In this document: piece after piece, positions 1 through 7,539 of the stretch
Position numbering within the stretch: the first letter of the stretch is position 1
How the letters are laid out: every line of letters begins with the position of its first letter
NCBI RefSeq assembly: GCF_022869785.1
Contig: NZ_CP094997.1
Coordinates: 2,356,001-2,420,000 of the forward strand
Direction of reading: 5' to 3'
DNA: 64,000 nt
From: Dyadobacter chenwenxiniae
GTDB lineage: Bacteria > Bacteroidota > Bacteroidia > Cytophagales > Spirosomataceae
Position numbers and translations under genes: made by a program
Notes under the pieces: model-generated
What the model was told of the DNA's origin: nothing
Databases searched by the model: none
Seen by the model: only the letters and a program-made list of their open reading frames with translations

Positions 1-1345
1 TATTTTGACATTTCACCAGGTTTTTTAAACCGAGCAGATTAACATTCGTGACCTTCCCGGCAAGACGCTCGGATGTCAACTTCTTCAAGTTAATAGCATT
101 TTCGCCTGGCCAATCGAGGAAGATGGCGTAAAGTATTTTTCCTTTTTTCGTATAATAAACCCTTTGACCCGCAGGCGTGGTCTCGCCAAAGACGCTGAAT
201 GGACGCGTGTCATAAATCGCCTCACCAAACGACCACATCCAGCGACCCACTTTGTAAACCACATCCTTTTGATCGTCCGGGAAAGTGCCGTCGGCCTTCG
301 GCGACAGGTTCAAAAGCATTTGTCCGTTCTTGCTAACCACTTCAATTAATGTATGAATGATCTCTTTTGCCTGCCGGATTTCCATGCCCTCCGTGTAGCC
401 CCAGGAATAAGAAAGGCCGGTCCCGATTGAATAGTCGCATAGCCAGGGCTTGTCGATAATGTTCTTGGGATTCGAATTTTCATGATCTTCCATGCCAACC
501 CCCAGGGGAATGTCTTCGCCTTTGTAAGTCACAATCACGTCCTGCTTACGCTTATCCGCCTCGTTGAAATAATGGGCGAGGTAAGTTTGCAGGTTCTTTT
601 CGGGCACTTGTTCGAGCCAGGCGTCGTGGTAAATAACGTCCGGATGATATTTGTCGATCAGCTCTTTGCACTTTTCCATCCACATTTGTTCCCACTCTTG
701 CTTATTCATGGTCGAGCCGTAAAGCTTCGCATATTTTGGATCCGAACCAGCCCAGCCGGGTTTCATTTTAACATTGGTGTAGTTCAGTTCATGGTGCAAC
801 GAAGTGAAGAACTTCATTCCACGCTTTCGGATCGACTTTTCCAATTCGCCTACAACATCCCTTTTGGGGCCCATATCTTTTGCATTAAATGGCGTTAAGT
901 CGCTGTCCCACATAGCAAAACCATCATGATGCTCGGCAACCGGCCCCGCAAATCGCGCGCCGCCTTTCACGAACAGATCCGCCCATTCATCTGCATTGAA
1001 ATGCTCGCCTTTGAACATTGGAATAAAGTCGTGATAATCGAACTTTTCCAAAGGCCCGTACAGCGCAAGGTGGCGCTTGTAAGTCCCCAGTTTGGAGTAA
1101 TCCGGGCTGTCATTGTGCATGTGCTGAATGTAATGCTCATTGTTATAAGCAGGTACGGCATATACGCCCCAATGGCAATAAATCCCAAATTTCGCATCCC
1201 GCATCCAATCGGGCACCTCATTATGCTTTTCCAGCGACGACCAGCTGGGCTGGTAAGCTGACTGGGCAAAGAGTTTGGCAGGGTGACTAAAAGCGATTAC
1301 CGCCAGGCATAAACCAGGTAAAAAACGATAGGAGGATAATTTCAT
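1..1345 (-). CDS. GH29 alpha-L-fucosidase, secreted (C-terminus cut by window edge)
   Basis: Exo-acting enzyme expected to release alpha-L-fucose from pectin or other plant glycans in the periplasm. About 448 codons lie in the window and the C-terminus is outside it. The start is the ATG at 1343-1345, followed by a signal peptide ending near residue 28 (LFAQ|SAYQ). GH29 features seen: the N-terminal WMRDAKFGIYCHWG block (residues 47-60), EHHDGFAMWDS (138-148), and PDVIYHDAW (235-243), where D241 fits the family nucleophile. The SPKADGTFP segment (about 350) is also typical. It lies downstream of the GH127 gene on the same strand but is separated from it by the oppositely oriented HigBA genes. 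The family call is firm; the exact linkage is not known. Confidence 0.93.
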   Translation of the reverse strand, partial: MKLSSYRFLPGLCLAVIAFSHPAKLFAQSAYQPSWSSLEKHNEVPDWMRDAKFGIYCHWGVYAVPAYNNEHYIQHMHNDSPDYSKLGTYKRHLALYGPLEKFDYHDFIPMFKGEHFNADEWADLFVKGGARFAGPVAEHHDGFAMWDSDLTPFNAKDMGPKRDVVGELEKSIRKRGMKFFTSLHHELNYTNVKMKPGWAGSDPKYAKLYGSTMNKQEWEQMWMEKCKELIDKYHPDVIYHDAWLEQVPEKNLQTYLAHYFNEADKRKQDVIVTYKGEDIPLGVGMEDHENSNPKNIIDKPWLCDYSIGTGLSYSWGYTEGMEIRQAKEIIHTLIEVVSKNGQMLLNLSPKADGTFPDDQKDVVYKVGRWMWSFGEAIYDTRPFSVFGETTPAGQRVYYTKKGKILYAIFLDWPGENAINLKKLTSERLAGKVTNVNLLGLKNLVKCQN

Positions 1346-1413
1346 ATTTTGAAACAATGTTTTATAATTCAGAAAAAAATTTAATCTTCGTAGTACATTA
1401 AAACACACACTAA

Positions 1414-1719
1414 ATGGTTATTCTTTCCAAACGAATGATTAATGCGTTTGCAGAACTGGAACCGCGATCAACTGATGCACTTTTACATTGGTATAAGCAT
1501 TGCAAAGCGGCTGACTGGTCCAGCTTTTCGAATTTAAAGCAGACATTCAGATCAGCCGATTTTGTTGGGAATGACCGATACGTTTTTAATATAAAAGGGA
1601 ATGATTATAGGCTGATAGCAAAAATCCATTTCGATGTTCGTACGGTTTACATTTTGTTTATCGGAACGCATGCCGAGTATGATAAAATTGATGCTGCCAA
1701 GATTTTACACAAGAATTAG
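1414..1719 (+). CDS. higB: HigB-type toxin (mRNA interferase) of a type II toxin-antitoxin pair
   Basis: 101-residue RelE/HigB-superfamily protein. Toxins of this family are ribosome-dependent mRNA endonucleases held inactive by their antitoxin. The sequence shows the HigB_toxin hallmark: a basic N-terminal half (WSSFSNLKQTFRSADFVGND) and a C-terminal beta-strand run NDYRLIAKIHFD..VYILFIGTHAEYDKID. The length fits the family. It is followed after 3 bases by the HTH antitoxin gene, in the toxin-first order usual for higBA. It is transcribed against the surrounding pectin genes and diverges from the GH29 gene with a 68-base gap, which must contain its promoter. The antitoxin probably autoregulates this promoter, but I see no clear operator. 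Confidence 0.88.
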   Translation: MVILSKRMINAFAELEPRSTDALLHWYKHCKAADWSSFSNLKQTFRSADFVGNDRYVFNIKGNDYRLIAKIHFDVRTVYILFIGTHAEYDKIDAAKILHKN

Positions 1720-1722
1720 GAT

Positions 1723-2100
1723 ATGGAAAATGATAAGATAATTTTTTCAAATGAGGCGGAATATGAAACGGCGATGAAAGAAATTCTTTCTCTCATGAAT
1801 AAAGGAGAAGGAAATCTGTCAAAGACCGAAGCCTGGAAACTCCGTAAAATGGCTGTCGCAGCCGAAGAGTTTGAGGACGTTCATTATCCCTTGCCGAAGC
1901 CCAAAACCATCCCCGAAATGGTTGAATTAAAGCGGTTTCAGCTTAAACTTACGCAGGCAGCGCTGGCTGAAATGCTGGGGCTTGGTAAGCCAAAGCTTTC
2001 GCAGATCCTGAATGGCAAGCGTGAGCCGGATGTTCCTTTTCTAAAAGCTGTTTACCAAAAATTAGGCGTTGATCCGGGCTTTTTGCTGGACAATGCTTAA
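1723..2100 (+). CDS. higA: HigA-type antitoxin, XRE-family helix-turn-helix
   Basis: 125-residue partner of the preceding toxin. Residues 73-100 form an XRE/Cro-type helix-turn-helix (KLTQAALAEMLGLGKPKLSQ followed by ILNGKREP), and the acidic N-terminal half would contact the toxin. Family members neutralise HigB and repress their own promoter. The 3-base spacing from higB implies co-translation. It converges on the GH127 gene with only 6 bases between the stop codons, and no terminator hairpin is visible there, so transcripts from the two strands could overlap. Confidence 0.87.
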   Translation: MENDKIIFSNEAEYETAMKEILSLMNKGEGNLSKTEAWKLRKMAVAAEEFEDVHYPLPKPKTIPEMVELKRFQLKLTQAALAEMLGLGKPKLSQILNGKREPDVPFLKAVYQKLGVDPGFLLDNA

Positions 2101-2106
2101 TTGCCT

Positions 2107-4134
2107 TTACCGAGCCAGCGGCAACCATACCGACATATCATTGTGCCCCCGGTTGCCCCAGGCGTAGTACGGAACCAGGCGGACCGGGATTGTTTTCGGC
2201 GTTTCTGCGGAAACTTCCCGGTATAATTTCTTGCTCCAATCCGAATTGTCAACCAGCAACGCATCACCTTGCAGGCTCATGACCGGACTGTTCTCAATGA
2301 TTAATGGAGTCGGTTTTAAATTGTTTTGGATACTGATTGCGACGTCGAAAATGCTTCTTCCCTTTGGCAGGTCGATGGATTCGAGGCAGTAAACAACAGG
2401 CCCACGCTTTACGGCGATTTGATTTCGCGTTTCCTCCACCAATGGATTCGATTCGATCAATTTTACTGGCATAGGAAGCGTGATTTCAATTTTGTCACCC
2501 GCTTTCCAGCTGCCTTTTATTTCTGCATAGGTTCCCGGAACAAGCTTTGCATTATGCGCCTTTCCATTGACCAATATCTTCGCGTCGCCACACCAGCCTG
2601 GAATCCTAAGAAACATAGAGAATGGTTCTTTTGGCGCTTCCTGCAAGGAAATATTCACTTTCCCATCCCAGGGATAATCCGTTGTCTGGGTCAACTTTAA
2701 TGAACCAGCTTTGATTTTTGTATCCAGATTATTTCCACCATACAAATTGAAAAACACACCTGCGTCCGACAGGCTGTAAGCGTACTGGCTCACTTCCGAA
2801 ACAGTGCGCACCGTATTTGGCGGACAGCAATTGGATTTTGAAATATAAGGTACCCTATCCTTCGACCAGCGCTGCGCAAAAGGGAGCGAATCGGAGTGGC
2901 TTAATGGGTTGGTATAAAGAAATTTATCTCCTTTGAGGTTAATGCCGGACAAGACGCTGTTGTACAAGGCCAGCTCCACGATGTCCGCGTACTTGGCATC
3001 GCCGGTAATTTGCAGCATCCGCCAGTTCCAAAGCACATTGCCAATGTTCGCGCAGGTTTCGTTGTGTGCCGTGTAATTCGGGAGCTGGTAATCCCTTCCG
3101 TAAGCCTGATGAACCTTTTGTACGTCATCCGGTTTGTACGAAGTTCCGTCTGGTGAAACGCCGTCGTAAAGCGAGCCACAGGCGCCGGTAACGTACATTT
3201 TGTGCTGCGTAACGTCGTCCCACATGGCATGGAGCTGTTTCAAAAGTGCAGCGTCCCCGGTTTCCGCATACACATCGGCGACGCCCGCGTACAGGTAATT
3301 AGCGCGAACGGCATGGCCCATTACTTTGGTTTGTTTTAAGAAAGGAATCCGGTCCTGGTTGTCGTCTGTGCCTTCGGTTGCTCCCTTGATAGAAATCAAA
3401 TGCTTGACCAATGTCAGATATTTCTGATCGTGGGTGGTGCGGTAAAGTTCGGACAGACCCATGTAATGAGATGGGCAAATGGCATTCCTGGATTGTTCAG
3501 GCGTAGCAGTGTTGTAAAAACCGATTAAAAAATCGGCTGCTTTTTTAGCGACACTGAGTAAAGATGTCTTTCCCGTTGCGCGGTAATGCACGCAAGCTGC
3601 GGTCATTAAATGGCCGAAATTATAAGCTTCGAAACTCAAACGGTCGGCAAACATTTGCGCTTCACCGCTCTTCTTTTGCTCGATAATCGCCTTGGTATAA
3701 ATATAACCGTCCTCACGCTGGGCTTTTGCCATGACAGCGATTGCCTTATCCATCATTTCGTCCAGTTTTTTGTCCTTTGTGACGGCGTACATGCTGGCAA
3801 CGGCTTCAAATGTTTTATAAAAATCACCGTCATGAAACGAAGGGCCTTTAAAATTCCCTTGTTCTAAGCCAGCAGCAATTTCGAAGTTCCGGAATGAATG
3901 ACTGATGGTGGGGTCCGTGTAAGTTTTCCAGAGTTCCGGCACCATGGTTTCCCGGCATACTTTAAACCGATCGGCCCAGAATCCCTGGGTCCATCGCACC
4001 GCGTTCATGTCGGTTCCATGCAGCTTAGCGAAGGAACTTTGCGAAGTGTTTACCAGCGCATTATCCTGTGCATGAAGCATTTGCGCAATCGACAATGCGA
4101 AAAGTGCGATGGTTAGTTTTTTGCTGTGTTTCAT
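2107..4134 (-). CDS. GH127 beta-L-arabinofuranosidase, secreted
   Basis: 675-residue periplasmic glycosidase with a signal peptide (MKHSKKLTIALFALSIAQMLHAQ). GH127 enzymes use a Zn-bound cysteine nucleophile to cut terminal beta-L-arabinofuranosyl linkages, including side groups in pectin. The zinc/catalytic set is visible: HNETCAN gives E359 and C361, and SNCCPPN gives C436 and C437, with one cysteine of the pair the expected nucleophile. Residues about 40-410 form the (alpha/alpha)6 barrel, followed by beta-sandwich domains. It is the third or fourth gene downstream of the first SusC/SusD pair, after a 64-base gap containing a perfect-type palindrome at 4159-4190. GH127-like proteins of other specificity exist, so the substrate is inferred. 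Confidence 0.92.
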   Translation of the reverse strand: MKHSKKLTIALFALSIAQMLHAQDNALVNTSQSSFAKLHGTDMNAVRWTQGFWADRFKVCRETMVPELWKTYTDPTISHSFRNFEIAAGLEQGNFKGPSFHDGDFYKTFEAVASMYAVTKDKKLDEMMDKAIAVMAKAQREDGYIYTKAIIEQKKSGEAQMFADRLSFEAYNFGHLMTAACVHYRATGKTSLLSVAKKAADFLIGFYNTATPEQSRNAICPSHYMGLSELYRTTHDQKYLTLVKHLISIKGATEGTDDNQDRIPFLKQTKVMGHAVRANYLYAGVADVYAETGDAALLKQLHAMWDDVTQHKMYVTGACGSLYDGVSPDGTSYKPDDVQKVHQAYGRDYQLPNYTAHNETCANIGNVLWNWRMLQITGDAKYADIVELALYNSVLSGINLKGDKFLYTNPLSHSDSLPFAQRWSKDRVPYISKSNCCPPNTVRTVSEVSQYAYSLSDAGVFFNLYGGNNLDTKIKAGSLKLTQTTDYPWDGKVNISLQEAPKEPFSMFLRIPGWCGDAKILVNGKAHNAKLVPGTYAEIKGSWKAGDKIEITLPMPVKLIESNPLVEETRNQIAVKRGPVVYCLESIDLPKGRSIFDVAISIQNNLKPTPLIIENSPVMSLQGDALLVDNSDWSKKLYREVSAETPKTIPVRLVPYYAWGNRGHNDMSVWLPLAR

Positions 4135-4158
4135 ATCTTTTTTGATGCAAGCGTTTCG

Positions 4159-4190
4159 AGACTTGCCAAGTCTTAAGACTTAGCAAGTCT
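4159..4190. repeat. Dispersed palindrome, 16-nt arms, family P1
   Basis: The 32-base inverted repeat has arms AGACTTGCCAAGTCTT and AAGACTTAGCAAGTCT with a single mismatch and no loop. It lies between the BNR/LamG gene and the GH127 gene inside one presumed operon. A longer perfect copy of the same core occurs at 26593-26637. It could act as an mRNA-stabilising hairpin or be a mobile palindromic element. Confidence 0.85.
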
Positions 4191-4198
4191 GTCTAACT

Positions 4199-6040
4199 CT
4201 AACTTCCCTTACTTATTAAATATCTAACATAATAAACCGCTTCCCGATCCTTCATGCCCGCATTCGGCAGGTCATACATTTGATCCGTAGGTGTGTCTGC
4301 GTTGGGAAAACGGCGGGTGTCGCCGGTGCGGAAAGTGATGCGGCTGACGGATTCAAGGGGGGCAAAAAGAATGTTATTACCAAGATTCCTGCCATTAACG
4401 GTAACGCTGTAAAGTCGCGTTTCGGTGTTGAGCTGGATCTTGATCTCGTATTTTTCGCCTGGCTTATAGGTCACTAGATCTTTATTTCGGTAACCGGCCT
4501 TTGCCCTGAAATTCCCTGTTGAATCAAATGAAAGCCGGATGCCCGGTGTGCCCTTTGCATCCTGAAGCTCAATGTCCAGCAAACCATGATCATTCTGTTT
4601 TGGCTCAACAGAAATTTCCGCAACCAGTTTTTTAGTCGCCGGGATCACGCGTTCTGCTTTGGCATAATCAAATGGATCTGAATCTTTTAACGATAGCAAT
4701 TTAGCGCCATCTTGCCCTTTTTCAATGCCCACGGCGGCCCAGAGCGGACTGTAAATGTTCCATTCCGAAAGCTCTTTCCCTTCCGGCAGCTCATGAAAAC
4801 GATCCGTTGCATGTTTTTCAGCCACCGACCTGATCGGCACGGGAATAGATGAAATCCAGATATCCTCTTTGTTCATGCTGTATGAAACCCACAACTTCCC
4901 ATCGGGAGGTGTGCCATCGCCCTCGCTGATGCCACGCGGATATTGCGGCCCGTAAGATTTGTAATTACCGCCATAACGCATGGAAGTGATCTCACCATTA
5001 ACGAGCAGCAGGTTTTTGTAATTGATCCCATCATCACTCACCGAAACCGCTAACGGCCAGCGAAATTCAGATGGATTATAAACCGTGGCATACTTTCCGT
5101 CGGATGTCTTCTGCCCCCAAATTTTGGCGTTACTATTGACAAATCCGGGCGCTCGTTTAGGCTTGTAAAGCCAGGTCGCACCATTGTCTGCGCTCATGCT
5201 GGTTAAGGCATTTTTCCAAAGTCCCACCACTCTGCCGTCTTGTAAATGATACGCACTGAGCGCCTTATACTCCCCTTTTAACGATATTAACGGATCGTCC
5301 CGGTCTGCTTCTTCCACCCATTGCTGTGTCACCAGTTTGTTCGCCAGCAACTCTTCGCAGGCTTTGACAAATTCCTTGTCTTTGCTTTCAGAAAACAGCG
5401 GGTAATCCGATTTTTGCTTCCAGGAAGCATTCGGTCTGATGAAATAAATGGGTCCAAAACTGCCATCTTTCTTGATCTCCCTAACTACACGGCCAATCCC
5501 GTTTCCATCGTTCGGATCGTCTTTGGCATCCAATGCAATGCCGTAGTAGGCCAGTGTGAGCAATTTTTTGCTTTTGGAAACATAAAAACCCATGCGTTGA
5601 TGCATCACCGCGTAAAGGTCTCTGGCCGTTCCGGAATGCGTCTTTTTTGTTGTCCCGTCCGGAATTTTATATGGCGGGAATAGCGTAACCGGTTTCGACC
5701 AGGAGCGACCGTCCTTCGACGTTTGCAGGAGTGTTTGTCCCGGCGGAATGTGTTCGCCAACGGGGTTACTCAGGTAATTGAGATAATATGTATCATTCCA
5801 GTAAGCCAGATTAGGCGCGTGATTATAAGTCCAGGTTATAGCCGTGTCTTTGCCCGGATCGTCGCGGTTTACCCTTAACGTCTGGTAGGAATGTGCCCCG
5901 ATCGCCGGCGTAAGCGCGCCGTGATGGTAATCGACATTTACCAAAGTTTTCCCTGTGTAACGGATCGTGTCCTGCGCATGCGAAAGCTGCATGCACAGGA
6001 CTGCCACCAATGTTGTTATTTTCAGTTTAGTATCCTGCAT
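4199..6040 (-). CDS. Secreted BNR beta-propeller protein with C-terminal LamG-like domain, function unknown
   Basis: 613 residues with a signal peptide (VLCMQLSHAQ|DT). Residues about 25-405 look like a sialidase-type beta-propeller, with Asp-box-like strand ends (SKDGRSWSKP, SADNGATWLY, SDDGINYKN) and repeated aromatic-rich strands (APNLAYWNDTYYLNY). Residues about 420-605 resemble a LamG/concanavalin-like sandwich of the kind appended to carbohydrate-active proteins. I do not recognise a characterised family. Propeller proteins of this style include sialidase-like glycosidases and several polysaccharide-lyase families, so a hydrolase or lyase acting on a pectin side chain is possible. It overlaps the end of the upstream SusD gene by 14 bases, which supports co-translation. 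Catalytic residues cannot be assigned from sequence alone. Confidence 0.7.
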   Translation of the reverse strand: MQDTKLKITTLVAVLCMQLSHAQDTIRYTGKTLVNVDYHHGALTPAIGAHSYQTLRVNRDDPGKDTAITWTYNHAPNLAYWNDTYYLNYLSNPVGEHIPPGQTLLQTSKDGRSWSKPVTLFPPYKIPDGTTKKTHSGTARDLYAVMHQRMGFYVSKSKKLLTLAYYGIALDAKDDPNDGNGIGRVVREIKKDGSFGPIYFIRPNASWKQKSDYPLFSESKDKEFVKACEELLANKLVTQQWVEEADRDDPLISLKGEYKALSAYHLQDGRVVGLWKNALTSMSADNGATWLYKPKRAPGFVNSNAKIWGQKTSDGKYATVYNPSEFRWPLAVSVSDDGINYKNLLLVNGEITSMRYGGNYKSYGPQYPRGISEGDGTPPDGKLWVSYSMNKEDIWISSIPVPIRSVAEKHATDRFHELPEGKELSEWNIYSPLWAAVGIEKGQDGAKLLSLKDSDPFDYAKAERVIPATKKLVAEISVEPKQNDHGLLDIELQDAKGTPGIRLSFDSTGNFRAKAGYRNKDLVTYKPGEKYEIKIQLNTETRLYSVTVNGRNLGNNILFAPLESVSRITFRTGDTRRFPNADTPTDQMYDLPNAGMKDREAVYYVRYLISKGS

Positions 6041-7439
6041 TCTGCGTTATTCTGGAGTTCTGATCGCGGACAATGCTCGGGATCGGCAACAGTAATTTTT
6101 GTTCTGAAACATTTTTCCCTTTGGCCGCAAGCACTGGGATCGCACGGTTTGTTCTTTTCAGGTCAAACCATCTATGAAATTCGAAGGCGAGTTCCGCCCT
6201 GCGCTCGTGTTCCAAGGCCAGCGCAACCGTATTGTATTTGGCAGGATAAGCGGCTGTTCCATAAAGCGGCAATGCAGCTCTTTTCCGCACTTCGTTTAGA
6301 TAGGAAACTTCTCCTGTCGCCTCAGTAAGCATTAAAAGCACGTCGGCGTAACGTAATACAATGAAATTGTTGTTTGCTGCGATGTTTTGACTGATGAGCG
6401 GCGCTGTCTTATCCGTCCATTTTTTAGGAAATCTAGCGGCTGTAAAATTACCTTTTGCATCCACGAAACCCGTGTCAATGCTCGCTTCTTTCCGCGAATC
6501 GCTTTTCTCGAATTCATTCCAAAGGTCGTCCGCAACCTGGTTCATGCCTGCTCCGTAAAAACCTAACGCATTGGAATTAGGGAAAAATTCGAGATAATAA
6601 TTGCTGTAAGGGTTAGTCGCGCTGCCGCCTAAAAACTGGATTTCGAAAATTGATTCTTTGGTATTTTTGTTTTTTACGTCCCAAAGCGATGCATAAGACG
6701 GAAGCAGTTCGTATTGTTTGCTGTCATAAATTTCTTTCAGTTCTTTTGCAGCATTCGTTTTATCGCCGGTTGTTAAGTATACTTTCCCTAACAGCGTTTG
6801 CGCAGCACCTTTCGTTGCCCTTCCGACAATGCTGGAAGTAGCCGGAAGTTTTGCTTTGGCTTCGTTCAGATCTTTGATTATCTGCGCATAGACCTCCGCC
6901 GAAGGCGACCTCAAAATGTTATAGGCCTCAGCAGCGGTTACCGGCTTTGTTACCAACGGAATATCGCCCCAGATCCGCACCATATTAAAGTAATAGAGCG
7001 AGCGGAGGAACAACATTTCGCCCTCTGTCTGAGATTTATAAGTGGCGTCAATATCCGCCGTCGCAATCTTGTCTAAAATGATATTTATGTTGTAAAGCGA
7101 CTTGTAGAAATCCTGCCAGAACTGGTAAACCATTGTATTCGCCGGAGCCAGTGAATAGTCGCGAAACTGCCATTTATCGGCCTGGTTTCCAGAAATATTG
7201 AAGATCGTAACATTGTCGCTCATCAGTTCACCTGCGTAGGAAACGGGCCCCTGCGGGTGGTAAACGGTTACCAATGTGTTGTAAGCCGCATTGGTAGCAA
7301 GGTCGAAATCGGTCCTTGTTTTATAGAAAATCTCAGCGTTCGGGTTCGAGATCGGAGCAAGTTCCAGGAAGGAATCTTTGCATCCCCACGAGGCTGCCAC
7401 GAGGCTGATTAGAGTGACGATTTTTATGATATTTTTCAT
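6027..7439 (-). CDS. SusD/RagB-family glycan-binding outer-membrane lipoprotein (pair 1)
   Basis: 470-residue surface lipoprotein that forms the lid of the SusC transporter and binds the incoming oligosaccharide. I chose the ATG at 7437-7439 (MKNIIKIV) over an upstream in-frame ATG at 7562, because only this start gives a clean signal peptide with a lipobox ending at C20 (AASWGC). The earlier start would also overlap the SusC stop. SusD hallmarks are the TPR-like helical half (LRSLYYFNMVRIWGDIPL) and the C-terminal LALEHERRAELAFEFHRWFDLKR motif. The stop overlaps the following BNR gene by 14 bases. The sequence does not reveal the ligand; the linked GH127 and GH29 genes suggest an arabinosylated or fucosylated pectin side chain. 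Confidence 0.95.
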   Translation of the reverse strand: MKNIIKIVTLISLVAASWGCKDSFLELAPISNPNAEIFYKTRTDFDLATNAAYNTLVTVYHPQGPVSYAGELMSDNVTIFNISGNQADKWQFRDYSLAPANTMVYQFWQDFYKSLYNINIILDKIATADIDATYKSQTEGEMLFLRSLYYFNMVRIWGDIPLVTKPVTAAEAYNILRSPSAEVYAQIIKDLNEAKAKLPATSSIVGRATKGAAQTLLGKVYLTTGDKTNAAKELKEIYDSKQYELLPSYASLWDVKNKNTKESIFEIQFLGGSATNPYSNYYLEFFPNSNALGFYGAGMNQVADDLWNEFEKSDSRKEASIDTGFVDAKGNFTAARFPKKWTDKTAPLISQNIAANNNFIVLRYADVLLMLTEATGEVSYLNEVRKRAALPLYGTAAYPAKYNTVALALEHERRAELAFEFHRWFDLKRTNRAIPVLAAKGKNVSEQKLLLPIPSIVRDQNSRITQNAGY

Positions 7440-7539
7440 TTTTGTTTTTTTAACGTTTTTATTTTTGCCAAAAATGCACCGCAGCGGCGGGCGCTGATTT
7501 ACACGAATGTAATGAGTGTTGACTGGTGAATTAATGGCA

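Noticed and set aside
482..1261. Long plus-strand open frames across the GH29 gene
   Set aside because: They are antisense to a gene with clear GH29 motifs and have no recognisable domain or start context.
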